From contig CANMSB010000003.1 of NCBI GenBank assembly GCA_947500445.1, positions 1 through 64,000 of the forward strand: a stretch of DNA of 64,000 nucleotides, in the 5' to 3' direction. Position numbers and translations under genes: made by a program. The notes below the pieces were generated by a model that was given only the letters and a program-made list of their open reading frames with translations, was not told where the DNA came from and did no database searches. Each line of letters begins with the position of its first letter. Positions within the stretch are counted from its first letter, which is position 1. This document shows, one piece after another, positions 43,859 to 53,766 of the stretch. Source of the stretch: an uncultured Flavobacteriaceae bacterium. Lineage in GTDB: Bacteria; Bacteroidota; Bacteroidia; Flavobacteriales; Flavobacteriaceae.

Positions 43859-44320
43859 TTACCCTTGGGTCATCAGTTTGGCCACGCGCTCGTTCACGAA
43901 CTCTAAAAAGCGCTCGTCCGCTTCTGTAAAGGGGTCCGGCGTATCGCTGTCGATGTCGATCTGTCCGATATTGACGCCGTTCACAAAAAGAGGGACTACG
44001 ATTTCGGCCTTTACCGATATGCTACAGGCAATATAGTTGTCCTGGGCCTGAACGTCGGGTACCACAAAATTTTGGTCGCTCACCGCCACTTGGCCGCAAA
44101 TACCCTTTCCAAAGGGAATGATAACATGGTCGGTAGGTGCCCCGGCATAGGGGCCCAATTTGAGTTCGTCCTTGTCGCCGTTTTTAAAATAGAACCCCAC
44201 CCAATCGTAATAGGGGACGGTATCCTTTAAAAGGTCGCAGATGGTTTGCAGCTTGTCGTCGGTAGTGCCTGCAGGGTTCGCCAACAACGTATCGATTTTA
44301 GGGCGCAAAGTGCTGAACAT
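43859..44320 (-). CDS. GAF-domain protein, free-Met-sulfoxide reductase-like
   Basis: 153 residues, essentially one GAF domain, from ATG 44320 (MFSTLRPKID). YYDWVGFYFKNG, KLGPYAGAP, IPFGKGICGQVAV, VPDVQAQDNYIACSISVKAEIVVPLF and GQIDIDSDTPDPFTEADERF follow the free methionine-R-sulfoxide reductase (fRMsr) pattern. Two of the three fRMsr Cys are present (in KGICG and IACS). The third position, in the GAPTDH segment, is not Cys. Either a one-disulfide fRMsr or a ligand-binding relative. The frame could extend to 44422 with an unlikely N-terminus. Confidence 0.82.
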   Translation of the reverse strand: MFSTLRPKIDTLLANPAGTTDDKLQTICDLLKDTVPYYDWVGFYFKNGDKDELKLGPYAGAPTDHVIIPFGKGICGQVAVSDQNFVVPDVQAQDNYIACSISVKAEIVVPLFVNGVNIGQIDIDSDTPDPFTEADERFLEFVNERVAKLMTQG

Positions 44321-44430
44321 AGTTGCTTTTTTCTGCAAAAATAATGGTTTTATCGCGCCGTACGAAACGTGTTTTTTGAATGGGTAGCGCTGTAGTGTTT
44401 TATGATTTGGTAATGAGTTCAATAAAAAAA

Positions 44431-44454
44431 GGGACGCTCCCTACGGAGCGTCCC
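44431..44454. terminator. Bidirectional terminator
   Basis: GGGACGCTCC (44431-44440) pairs perfectly with GGAGCGTCCC (44445-44454), with A and T runs on either side. On the minus strand it ends the lipoprotein transcript coming from 45574. Confidence 0.95.
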
Positions 44455-44482
44455 TTTTTCAGTTTACTATAAATATTTTGTG

Positions 44483-45574
44483 TTACGGCTGGATCTTTAC
44501 ATCGAACTCGATAAAATCGTTGTTCGCAAAACCGGCCTCTATCGCCGTTATTTTGATCAATCCTGTTTTGCCATAGTTATCGACAAACGCGATGACATCG
44601 CCAACGGCAAGATTCGTGATTTTTTGGATCCCGGAATTCATGATCGTTGGAAGGTCGCCCGAAAGTACTACGGCGTCAAAACCATCGGCATCCAAACTTG
44701 ACATTGCGAAAAATGTTTCGTTCAAGGTTTCGGTGGCGGCATCTTCTTCATCTTCCCCTGGCTCCAATCCTTCTACCGGAAATCCGAAAGAGGCATCGTA
44801 CGTTGCAGTGGAAGCAAAGGAGGCATCTTCACCATCCGATACGCCAGAAGCGCCGAAGTAATATCCAAAATCCCAAAAAGCCCTAAATTCAGGTCCCTCG
44901 TTGATCCGGTACACTTTTTCGTCCAATAAGGAAAAGAACGACTCCGTAGTGCCGTCCGCAGCTGGGGCAAAAAGTTGTATTCCGTTAAATTCCCGTACCG
45001 CAGCGGCAGGGTTGGTTCCATTACCGACGGTTACGGTAATGGTTCCTACGCCAAGGGCAAGCCGTTTGCTGGCATCCCTAAAGTCCCCTTTTCCGGTGGT
45101 GGTCCAAAAGCTATAGACAATGGAGCCATTGTCAATATTTGGAACAGGAAGCTCAAAGGTAAAATCGATTTCTTTTTTGGTGGCGCCGTCCAAATCGATG
45201 GAGCCATCCGCTTTCAATGCTTTTTGAAGGTCATCGCTATCCAAGTTAAAGTTGTTGAAAGGCATATCTCCCTGACCGGAAATGTTCTGTGTAATGTACA
45301 TTCTCCGTTGTGTTGTCGCCGAAGTGGTAAAGATTACCCTTCCAGGAACGCTGGTACCTACTTCGCCACTTGCCGAAGCGGTGGGGGTATTGTTTGCCGG
45401 GTCGTCTTCGTTGAAAACCAAGGTGGCTACCTGTGGAGCGTCCGGGTCATCTTGACCGGGTGTGTCCGGGGTATCGAACTCGTTACCGTCGTCCGATGAA
45501 CAGCTTGCGATAAAAAGCGTTAATGAGCAGGCAATAAGCGCCTTCCCTAATGACTTTCTAAATACTTTTTTCAT
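44483..45574 (-). CDS. Lipoprotein of unknown function
   Basis: 363 residues with a lipobox (LFIASC, then SSDDGNEF) and an acidic Asp/Pro-rich stretch after it (DTPDTPGQDDPDAPQ), typical of surface-exposed Bacteroidota lipoproteins. The rest is low in Cys and rich in Thr, Gly and Asp and looks beta-sandwich-like. Two segments with similar ending, IDFTFELPVPN and FDVKIQP, may be repeats of one domain. I do not recognise the family. Monocistronic, with its own terminator at 44431. Confidence 0.75.
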   Translation of the reverse strand: MKKVFRKSLGKALIACSLTLFIASCSSDDGNEFDTPDTPGQDDPDAPQVATLVFNEDDPANNTPTASASGEVGTSVPGRVIFTTSATTQRRMYITQNISGQGDMPFNNFNLDSDDLQKALKADGSIDLDGATKKEIDFTFELPVPNIDNGSIVYSFWTTTGKGDFRDASKRLALGVGTITVTVGNGTNPAAAVREFNGIQLFAPAADGTTESFFSLLDEKVYRINEGPEFRAFWDFGYYFGASGVSDGEDASFASTATYDASFGFPVEGLEPGEDEEDAATETLNETFFAMSSLDADGFDAVVLSGDLPTIMNSGIQKITNLAVGDVIAFVDNYGKTGLIKITAIEAGFANNDFIEFDVKIQP

Positions 45575-45922
45575 GTTAAAATAGAATTTAATGTGTTAGT
45601 GATGCACGTTAAACGGATTTATCGCGCATTTCGTATAATTTGTTTGTTTTTTTGAAAAAAGCAGCTAAAACCGCCTTTTTAAAAACATGGGGCACGCTAT
45701 ACGATAGCATCATGTTGCAACGTTTGTTAAGTGACGTGAGTTCAAATTGAAACATCCATTTTTTAGATACTGGCAATTTTTAATGGATAATTTCAAGATA
45801 GAAATGGTATGAAAGATAAAGAGCTGACCAACAGTGGTGATTTTGTAAAAAAAGGCTGTTTTTTATGTTGAACTAACGTTAAATAAAATGTCTATGGTTG
45901 GATGTTTTGTATTTTTGCTATT
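45575..45922. other. Intergenic stretch with a dispersed repeat copy
   Basis: About 350 bases with no reading frame of interest. It contains GCTATACGATAGC (a short palindrome near 45696) and one copy of the dispersed repeat at 45774-45810. A -7-like TATTTTTG lies at 45910-45917, five bases before the chosen start of the next gene, with no good -33 partner. Confidence 0.6.
45774..45810 (+). repeat. Solo end of the msrA-type element
   Basis: CAATTTTTAATGG, then ATAATTTCAAGATAG and AAATGGTAT closely match the right terminal repeat of the element in msrA (33882-33917). No matching left end is visible within 160 bases. Confidence 0.8.
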
Positions 45923-46318
45923 GTGAAACGATTGCTTCATTCCATATCGCACTTGCTCCTGGCGCTGCTCGTTTTGGCCTCTACGGTTTCGTGGAAGGTC
46001 GACAAACACTATTGTATGGGCCGTTTAATGGATATCGCCCTTTTCATAGGGGCCGATTCCTGTGGGATGGGCGTCAACGGACTTGAAGGCGAATTGCCAT
46101 CCTGTTGTGACGATGAAACCATAGTGATCGATGGACAGGACGACCTGTCCCCGATTTCCCAAGGATTTTCTTTTGATTTGCCATTACAGCCGACCGCTGT
46201 TTCGGAGTTTTTGTTTACTGCTTATCCCTACCATAGTCGTATCCTTCCAGAGGAACACTATCCACCACCCATTTTGATCGAGGACATTGTATTGCTCGAT
46301 CAGGTATTCCTAATTTGA
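45923..46318 (+). CDS. HYC_CC_PP family protein
   Basis: 131 residues from GTG 45923 (MKRLLHSISHLLLALLVLAS as read). The frame could begin seven codons earlier at ATG 45902, but that would place the -7-like TATTTTTG inside the gene. A signal or anchor helix is followed by the three motifs that name the family: HYC in VDKHYCMG, CC in LPSCCDDE and PP in EHYPPPILI. Conserved Cys and His point to metal or redox chemistry in the periplasm. First gene of the metal operon running to 50009. Confidence 0.82.
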   Translation: MKRLLHSISHLLLALLVLASTVSWKVDKHYCMGRLMDIALFIGADSCGMGVNGLEGELPSCCDDETIVIDGQDDLSPISQGFSFDLPLQPTAVSEFLFTAYPYHSRILPEEHYPPPILIEDIVLLDQVFLI

Positions 46319-46379
46319 TCTGTTTTTTCCGGTACCCGTACCCTCCGGTATTTCCCATACTGACGGGAAAATTCGGTGA

Positions 46380-46399
46380 TATTGCCGTATGCGGCAATA
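46380..46399. repeat. Intercistronic hairpin
   Basis: TATTGCCG (46380-46387) pairs perfectly with CGGCAATA (46392-46399) around a 4-base loop, between the HYC_CC_PP gene and the HMA-MauE gene. It has no T run, so it is more likely an mRNA-processing or stability element than a terminator. Confidence 0.6.
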
Positions 46400-46430
46400 A
46401 CCTAATTAAGGAAAATTAACAGACTTCAAC

Positions 46431-47156
46431 ATGATACATACGTATACGATCAAAGGAATGACCTGTAACGGTTGTGCCGCCGGTGTTACCAAAAAGTTAA
46501 GCGCGGTAGACGGTGTGCTGGACGTTCAGGTAGACTTGCAAAGGGAAATTGCGCAGCTTCTTTCAAAGAAGGGGATTCCCCTTGTACAGCTTCAAAAAGC
46601 ACTTCCCGAAAAATACACTATTTACCATACGGCCAACGCTGCTGATAACGAGACTTCCGTATCTGCCGAAAAGCCATCAAAACTGGTGCAGTTAAAACCC
46701 TTGTTGCTCATTTTTGCATACTTGTTTACCGCGGTATTCTTGATGCATTATAAAACGGGCGATCTCTCGGCCGCGATGATGGATTTTATGGGACTGTTCT
46801 ATTTGGTGTTCAGTTTTTTCAAGTTACTGGACCTTAAAGGGTTTCCCGAAAGTTTTGCCATGTACGATCCGTTGGCGGGCCGCTTGCCTTGGTACGGGCG
46901 CATATATCCTTTTTTGGAACTGACATTGGGCATATTGTTTTTATTGCGCGAACAGGTATTTTGGGCCTTGGTGGCAACACTATTGCTATTGGTACCCACT
47001 ACCTATGGTGTTGTAAAGAGCCTTTTAATTAAAAAGGACATCCGTTGCGCCTGCTTGGGAACGGCCCTAAAACTGCCGATGACCGAAGCTACCTTGATCG
47101 AAAATGCGGTAATGCTTTTTATGGCCTGTTATATGTTGTATCAATACATTTTTTAG
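46431..47156 (+). CDS. HMA domain fused to MauE/DoxX-like membrane protein
   Basis: 241 residues. The N-terminal heavy-metal-associated domain (1-66) carries GMTCNGCAAGV, the CxxC metal site. The rest is a four-helix membrane region (about 85-240) of the MauE/DoxX redox type, with a late Cys pair in IRCACLGTALKLPM. Likely role: metal binding and transfer, possibly with electron or thiol exchange, at the inner membrane. The stop abuts the ATG of the TonB receptor. Confidence 0.88.
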   Translation: MIHTYTIKGMTCNGCAAGVTKKLSAVDGVLDVQVDLQREIAQLLSKKGIPLVQLQKALPEKYTIYHTANAADNETSVSAEKPSKLVQLKPLLLIFAYLFTAVFLMHYKTGDLSAAMMDFMGLFYLVFSFFKLLDLKGFPESFAMYDPLAGRLPWYGRIYPFLELTLGILFLLREQVFWALVATLLLLVPTTYGVVKSLLIKKDIRCACLGTALKLPMTEATLIENAVMLFMACYMLYQYIF

Positions 47157-49625
47157 ATGAAAGCGATACTAAAAAACATACTAACGGCGATACTAGCGGT
47201 ATGCTGCCAATACGGGTTTGCACAGGATAAGGTGGAGGGTAGGATACTTGGGGCCGACAGTGAAAATAGTCCCTCCGGCCTGTCGGGTGCCAATGTGTAT
47301 TGGGTGAACTCCCAAATTGGAACGGTTACCGATACGGAAGGGGACTTTAGTATTCCGTATCGGAAGGAGTTTAACCAATTGGTGATCAGTTTTATCGGTT
47401 TCACCACGGATACCCTTACGGTAAATGCCCCTAAGACCATCACGCATCTTTTACAGCCATCCAATGTATTGGATGAGGTAATCGTGGAGCAAAAGAAGGA
47501 TGCGGTTCAAAAAGCGTTCCTTAGTGCGCGTAACGTGATTACGGTCAATAGTGCCGAGCTTTTAAAGGCGGCTTGTTGTAACCTTTCGGAAAGTTTCGAG
47601 ACCAATCCCGCCATTGATGTCAATTTTTCGGATGCGTTGACCGGAACAAAGCAAATTCAAATGCTGGGACTTACCAGTCCCTATTTGTTGATTACCCAGG
47701 AGAATATCCCCATGGTACGGGGCGCATCGCAGGCATATGGTCTTACCTTTACGCCGGGCACATGGGTAGAGAGCATTCAGATAACAAAAGGTGCCGGTAG
47801 CGTGGTCAACGGTTACGAAAGTATTTCCGGGCAGATCAACACCGAATTGATGAAGCCTTTAACGGATAAATTACTGTTTGTAAACGGTTATGCCAATCAA
47901 AATGGACGTCTGGAACTCAATACCCATATCAATCGACGGTTGAGCGAGCAATGGAGTACCGGTTTTTACATTCATGGAAACCAAAGGACCAGGGAAGAGG
48001 ACGGTAACGGGGATGGCTTTTTGGATGCCCCATTGGCGGACCAGATCAATGTGATGAACCGTTGGCAGTACCAAAATCCGGCTACGGGGTGGGTAAGTTT
48101 TATCGATGTCCGTTTTTTGAACGATGAAAAACAGGTAGGGCAGACCGGTTTTGATGCGGACCGATGGCGGGGTATTCTAGGAACTCCATCGGGCACGGGA
48201 GTGCCGAACACACCTGCCCTTCGGCTACGCTCAGGGCACGTGCCGAACGAAACTGGACCGCCTGCCCTTCGGCTACGCTCAGGGCACGTGCCGAGCGGAG
48301 TCGAAGGACCTGTGCTGAGCGGAGTCGAAGAACCTGTGCTGAGCGGAGTCGAAGAACCTGTGCTGAGCGGAGTCGAAGAACCTGTGCTGAGCGGAGTCGA
48401 AGCATGGGGAAGTGAAATCGATACCCGTAGGTTTGATTCATCGGTGAAGTTGGGATATGTTTTTCCCGAGCTCCCCTTCCAAAGTTTCGGTTTTCAGGCT
48501 TCTTATAGCCTTCATAAGCAAAACGCATACTATGGGTTTCGACAGTACGATATCGACCACGAAAGCTTGTACGGCAACCTGATATTCAATTCCATATTAG
48601 GGAGTACCCAAAACAAGTTTAAAACAGGGCTCAACCTAGCCTATGACGGGTATCGCGAAAGGGTGGATAACCGGAATTTTCAACGGGACGACCGCGCCAT
48701 TGGAGCATTTTTTGAGTACAGTTATGAAGATTTGGAAAAGTTGAGCTTTACGGCAGGGTTTCGTATCGATACGCACAATCGGCTCGGGGTTTTCGCAACG
48801 CCAAGGTTTCATTTAAGGTATACCCCTTGGGAAAAAGCAAGTTGGCGTTTTTCCGTGGGTAGGGGGAAGCGGGCCGCGAACATTTTTGCCGAGAACCAGC
48901 AGTTGTTCGCTTCTGCAAGGAGCGTTCAGCTATTGGATGCCGGTGGGGCAGTCTATGGGCTGGACCCTGAAATCGCTTGGAACTATGGCTTTGGATTTTT
49001 ACAGGGCTTTACCTTGTTCGATAGAAAAGGAACTGTTTCGCTGGACTTTTACCGAACCGATTTTGAAAACCAAGTGGTGGTCGATTGGGAAAATCCGAGG
49101 GCGATTTTTTTCTATAACCTTGATGGCAAGAGTATCGCGGACAGTTTTCAGATCGAGCTCAACTATGAGGTGCTCAAGCAATTGGAGCTGCGAACGGCCT
49201 ACAAATACTATAACGTGCGGACCGATTACCGTTCCGGACGTTTGCAGAAACCTTTACAGCCGCCACATCGGTTTTTTGTAAACGTGGGATATGAAACAAC
49301 AGCTAAGGATACCGGTGCCCAGTGGCGTTTTGATTATACGTTGAACATCTTGGGCGGGCAACGCCTTCCAAGTACCGGGGTAAACCCGCCCGAAGCGCGT
49401 TTGGGCGACGAAGTCGACGGCTATTCCCTTATGAACGCCCAGGTGACCAAGGTGTTTTCGGAACATTTTGAATTTTATATCGGAGGGGAAAACCTGTCCG
49501 ATTTTAAACAACCGAACCCGGTATTAGGGGCAGCGGACCCTTTTGGCGCAAATTTTGATACCACTATCGTATATGCCCCTATCATGGGTCGCATGTTTTA
49601 TGGTGGCTTTCGATATAAATTATAG
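47157..49625 (+). CDS. TonB-dependent receptor, probably for a metal, with an in-frame repeat array
   Basis: 822 residues. Signal peptide, then a carboxypeptidase-like domain (about 25-105, VEGRILGADSENSPSGLSGANVYWVN) and plug (about 110-235, with AACCNLSESFETNPAIDV and an odd CC pair), then the barrel. Neighbours are two HMA proteins and an HYC_CC_PP protein, so copper or another soft metal is the likely substrate. Codons for about 63 residues (48213-48402) come from tandem nucleotide repeats and give PALRLRSGHVP and PVLSGVEE repeats. They sit between GILGTPSGTG and GSEIDTRRF, in what should be an extracellular loop. The reading frame is kept. Confidence 0.92.
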   Translation: MKAILKNILTAILAVCCQYGFAQDKVEGRILGADSENSPSGLSGANVYWVNSQIGTVTDTEGDFSIPYRKEFNQLVISFIGFTTDTLTVNAPKTITHLLQPSNVLDEVIVEQKKDAVQKAFLSARNVITVNSAELLKAACCNLSESFETNPAIDVNFSDALTGTKQIQMLGLTSPYLLITQENIPMVRGASQAYGLTFTPGTWVESIQITKGAGSVVNGYESISGQINTELMKPLTDKLLFVNGYANQNGRLELNTHINRRLSEQWSTGFYIHGNQRTREEDGNGDGFLDAPLADQINVMNRWQYQNPATGWVSFIDVRFLNDEKQVGQTGFDADRWRGILGTPSGTGVPNTPALRLRSGHVPNETGPPALRLRSGHVPSGVEGPVLSGVEEPVLSGVEEPVLSGVEEPVLSGVEAWGSEIDTRRFDSSVKLGYVFPELPFQSFGFQASYSLHKQNAYYGFRQYDIDHESLYGNLIFNSILGSTQNKFKTGLNLAYDGYRERVDNRNFQRDDRAIGAFFEYSYEDLEKLSFTAGFRIDTHNRLGVFATPRFHLRYTPWEKASWRFSVGRGKRAANIFAENQQLFASARSVQLLDAGGAVYGLDPEIAWNYGFGFLQGFTLFDRKGTVSLDFYRTDFENQVVVDWENPRAIFFYNLDGKSIADSFQIELNYEVLKQLELRTAYKYYNVRTDYRSGRLQKPLQPPHRFFVNVGYETTAKDTGAQWRFDYTLNILGGQRLPSTGVNPPEARLGDEVDGYSLMNAQVTKVFSEHFEFYIGGENLSDFKQPNPVLGAADPFGANFDTTIVYAPIMGRMFYGGFRYKL
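48213..48402. repeat. Tandem palindromic repeat array inside the TonB receptor
   Basis: Two 48-bp units (48213-48260 and 48261-48308), each with CCCTTCGGCTACGCTCAGGG, are followed by four units of 24 bp (starting 48309, 48333, 48357 and 48381) with CTGAGCGGAGTCGAAG. GAGCGGAGTCGAAGG is a near-perfect inverted match to CCTTCGGCTACGCTC, so the array can fold into hairpins. This CTTCGACTCCGCTCAG-type sequence is a familiar intergenic repeat in Bacteroidota. Here it is in frame within a gene. Confidence 0.95.
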
Positions 49626-49655
49626 TTAGTGATGAACCAATTTAAAACAATACCG

Positions 49656-50009
49656 ATGAAAAAAATGATGATCGCACTAGTGTTACTGTTCTCGACGGTG
49701 GCTTTTGCACAGGAAAAAAACAAAAAAATGGCCTTTGATGTCGATGGCAAATGTGAGATGTGTAAAATGCGTATCGAAAAGGCCGCCTTAGGGGTCAAAG
49801 GGGTGAAGTTTGCCTCTTGGGACATTGCTTCCCATCAGCTATCGTTGATCCTAGATGAGCGAAAGACCGATCCGATGAAAGTAAAAACCGCTTTGGTCGC
49901 CGTGGGCCACGATACCAAGGAACTAAAGGCAAGTGAAGAAGCCTACGATTCCGTACATCCCTGTTGCAAGTATCGGGAGGATGCTACCGATGATTCGGGT
50001 TCCCACTAA
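49656..50009 (+). CDS. Exported heavy-metal-associated (HMA) domain protein
   Basis: 117 residues from ATG 49656 (MKKMMIALVLLFSTVAFAQ signal peptide). The frame extends to a GTG at 49629, but that start puts extra residues before the signal. One HMA domain follows, with CEMCKMRIEKA as the metal site, and a C-terminal HPCCKYRED adds a second Cys pair. It probably carries the metal in the periplasm after the TonB receptor takes it in. Last gene of the operon before a strong terminator. Confidence 0.88.
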   Translation: MKKMMIALVLLFSTVAFAQEKNKKMAFDVDGKCEMCKMRIEKAALGVKGVKFASWDIASHQLSLILDERKTDPMKVKTALVAVGHDTKELKASEEAYDSVHPCCKYREDATDDSGSH

Positions 50010-50080
50010 TAATAGCAATTACTGCATTTTCGACCCTCATGACAAAGTGCTAATGCATGAAGCGGGTTTATAAAAACAAA

Positions 50081-50113
50081 ACCGCCCCGACAATAGTGCC
50101 GGGGCGGTTTTTT
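50081..50113. terminator. Bidirectional terminator
   Basis: ACCGCCCCG (50081-50089) pairs with CGGGGCGGT (50100-50108), followed by a T run. It separates the convergent HMA protein gene and groL. Confidence 0.95.
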
Positions 50114-50131
50114 TATGCTATACTCTTGTGC

Positions 50132-51817
<1,686 letters not shown>

Positions 51818-51865
51818 CTAAATGTTTTGATTTTCGATCGTTGAAAAACACGACCAGGTACTTTC

Positions 51866-52144
51866 TTAGATGATCGCCAAAACGTCACTCTCTCGCATCA
51901 TCAAATAATCGACACCTTCTAGTTTGAGTTCGGTGCCCGCATACTTTCCGTACAATACCTTGTCGCCGACTTTTACCGTTACCTTTTCATCTTTGGTACC
52001 GGGACCAACGGCGACCACTTTACCTTGTTGCGGTTTTTCTTTTGCCGTATCGGGAATGTAGATGCCCGAAGCTGTTTTGGTTTCAGCTGCCATTGGCTCG
52101 ATCAATACACGGTCCGCCAATGGTTTAATAGTCACTTTAGCCAT
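51866..52144 (-). CDS. groES: Co-chaperonin GroES (10 kDa)
   Basis: 92 residues. [12 protein letters not shown] starts the fold, [21 protein letters not shown] is the mobile loop that contacts GroEL, and the C-terminal part [13 protein letters not shown] is typical. Lid of the GroEL chamber. First gene of groES-groL. The leader has a strong dyad and a sigma-54-like promoter. Confidence 0.98.
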   Translation of the reverse strand: MAKVTIKPLADRVLIEPMAAETKTASGIYIPDTAKEKPQQGKVVAVGPGTKDEKVTVKVGDKVLYGKYAGTELKLEGVDYLMMRESDVLAII

Positions 52145-52190
52145 ATTTTTTGTTTTTATAATTGGATTTTATTTATGCTGAAATGTGTGT

Positions 52191-52223
52191 GGCAGAAACT
52201 GTGCCATGTCATAAAAACTGACA
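52191..52223 (-). promoter_or_regulatory. Dyad plus sigma-54-type promoter before groES
   Basis: On the minus strand TGGCACAGTTTCTGCC (52206 to 52191) has GG and GC separated by exactly 10 bases, the -24/-12 spacing of sigma-54 promoters. The -12 part is TGCC, a little off the TTGC consensus. Directly upstream is a perfect dyad TGTCA-N7-TGACA (52207-52223). The start site would fall about 36 bases before the groES ATG. No full TTTG/TAnnTTTG pair is visible in this gap. Confidence 0.6.
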
Positions 52224-52234
52224 CTTTGTAAAAC

Positions 52235-52269
52235 AAAAATGCCAGCTTGTCATTTTAGCTGGCATTTTT
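52235..52269 (-). terminator. Terminator after secG
   Basis: AAAAATGCCAGC (52235-52246) pairs with GCTGGCATTTTT (52258-52269). On the minus strand it follows secG, so groES has its own transcript. Confidence 0.9.
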
Positions 52270-52283
52270 CAAATTGAAATTTC

Positions 52284-52661
52284 TTATTGTGCGCTGTCGC
52301 CCGGAACGGCATCTTCACCTGCCGGTGTCGGTAAGGCATCCGGAGCGGCTTCGGGTATGGTCTCTGGGACCGTGGTCTCTATTTCGTCCCCATTAAGGAT
52401 CTTGGAGTCGGATTCACCACCGAATTTTCCCGGAAGTGCAATGTTCGATGCCAATATAAGTATGACCAAAAGCCCTGCAAGTGTCCAAGTACTTTTATCC
52501 AAAAAGTCTCCCGTTTTTTTAACGCCGCCGACAACTTGGCTGCCACCGCCCCCGAAGGAGGAGGACAATCCGCCACCTTTTGGGTTTTGGACCATAATGA
52601 CCAAGACCAACAAAAAGCAAACAACAATGATTAAAACTAGGAATATGGTAAATGTACTCAT
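52284..52661 (-). CDS. secG: Preprotein translocase subunit SecG
   Basis: 125 residues. The first helix (about 3-24) is followed by the SecG motif VMVQNPKGGGLSSSFGGGGSQ and a second helix (about 58-77). The acidic, Pro-rich C-terminal tail (about 90-125) is a Bacteroidota extension. Part of the inner-membrane SecYEG channel. Confidence 0.95.
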   Translation of the reverse strand: MSTFTIFLVLIIVVCFLLVLVIMVQNPKGGGLSSSFGGGGSQVVGGVKKTGDFLDKSTWTLAGLLVILILASNIALPGKFGGESDSKILNGDEIETTVPETIPEAAPDALPTPAGEDAVPGDSAQ

Positions 52662-52667
52662 CAGGAC

Positions 52668-53579
52668 TTATTTTTGTTCTTTTCGAATTTTTTCTACTGC
52701 TTTAATTCGATCTGCAAAGAAACCACTTTTTTCCGGATATTTCAAACTTAAAATTTTGTAGGCCTGAATGGCTTTTTTATACTTTTTTTGCTCCATATAA
52801 ACCCTTGCCAAAGTCTCCGTCATAAGCTCCTTTTTATCTATTTTAACGGAGTCCGATATGTTTACTTTAGTCGGGTTTTCGGTTGGGGTGATCTTGGGGT
52901 TGGTCGCGATAAACTTATCGATGAGTTCGAAGTTTTTGTTCTTTAGAACGGACTCCTCCAATGGGAAATCAATGGGTTCCCGTTCTGCATCGATTTCTTT
53001 GTTCTTTCGTTTGACCGTTTTAAAAGAGGCCAGTTGTAGCCATTCCGCAAAGGAGTGCTTTTCCCTTTTCGTGAACGGCAAGGGTGCTCCATAGTCGGGG
53101 GTTTCTTCCTGGTCTATTTGCTGTTCGTCCTGCTTGTTTTTAGCGGTAAAAAGCTCAGGGTCCAAAATGATATTCGCCTCTTTCAGGTTTTGCGGTAAGG
53201 GAGCGTCTTCCGAAGGCTGTTCCACGGATGTGTTCGTGGCGTCGCTGTCGGCGTTCAAGGCCGTTTGTTCCGAAGGGGCTTCCTCAGCTGCGGTGAAGCC
53301 GTTTTTCTTTGATAGGGTATTTGCCAAATTGTTCTGCAGAAAATCCTGGGAGGTAATATAGTCGAACAACACTTCCCTGTCGGCCGTATGGGCAGCGGTT
53401 ATTTTTAAGGCTTTGTTGTATTTGAAGCTGTTGAGGTTTTTGAGTCCTTTTAGATGAAGGGCGCGCGCGGTTTGGAAAAAGGGATATTCCTGCAGTACCT
53501 CCTCCAATTGGTTGGTATGTACCGGGGATACTACTTTATCCGGATGTTGTAACAAATAAGTGAAGTCTTGAACGTTCAT
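52668..53579 (-). CDS. TPR-like cytoplasmic protein
   Basis: 303 residues without a signal. The N-terminal part (FTYLLQHPDKVVSPVHTNQLEEVLQEYPFFQTARALHLKGLK) is a helical domain common in this gene context. A low-complexity acidic middle follows, and one TPR closes the protein (TLARVYMEQKKYKKAIQAYKILSLKYPEKSGFFADRI). Six bases from secG. Its partners are unknown. The synteny lptE, this gene, secG, groES is typical of flavobacteria as far as I recall. Confidence 0.8.
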   Translation of the reverse strand: MNVQDFTYLLQHPDKVVSPVHTNQLEEVLQEYPFFQTARALHLKGLKNLNSFKYNKALKITAAHTADREVLFDYITSQDFLQNNLANTLSKKNGFTAAEEAPSEQTALNADSDATNTSVEQPSEDAPLPQNLKEANIILDPELFTAKNKQDEQQIDQEETPDYGAPLPFTKREKHSFAEWLQLASFKTVKRKNKEIDAEREPIDFPLEESVLKNKNFELIDKFIATNPKITPTENPTKVNISDSVKIDKKELMTETLARVYMEQKKYKKAIQAYKILSLKYPEKSGFFADRIKAVEKIRKEQK

Positions 53580-53663
53580 AGGTCGATAGGATGCAAGATA
53601 CCGTTTTTGTCAAATATGTTGATGCCCTTTTTGTATAGATGGTCGTACTTTTTGAATAATGCC

Positions 53664-53684
53664 ATTTCAAAGTTAAAACGGTAT
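53664..53684 (+). repeat. Copy of the ATTTCAAAGTTAAAA-GGTAT repeat
   Basis: ATTTCAAAGTTAAAACGGTAT differs from the copy at 28819-28839 by one base. It lies in the 187-base gap between lptE and the TPR gene. Confidence 0.75.
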
Positions 53685-53766
53685 AAGCGCCGTCCATACT
53701 TTTATAAACCCGTACTTGTTTTGCCTCTTAAAAAATATTCAATTTAAATTCCAGTTGCCCTATCGT

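Noticed and set aside
45690-45710. Palindrome GCTATACGATAGC as an operator
   Set aside because: Short, far from both flanking starts and seen only once.
48213-48402. CRISPR or frameshifted pseudogene in the TonB receptor
   Set aside because: Units are contiguous without unique spacers and all multiples of 3; the receptor frame stays open to a normal C-terminus.
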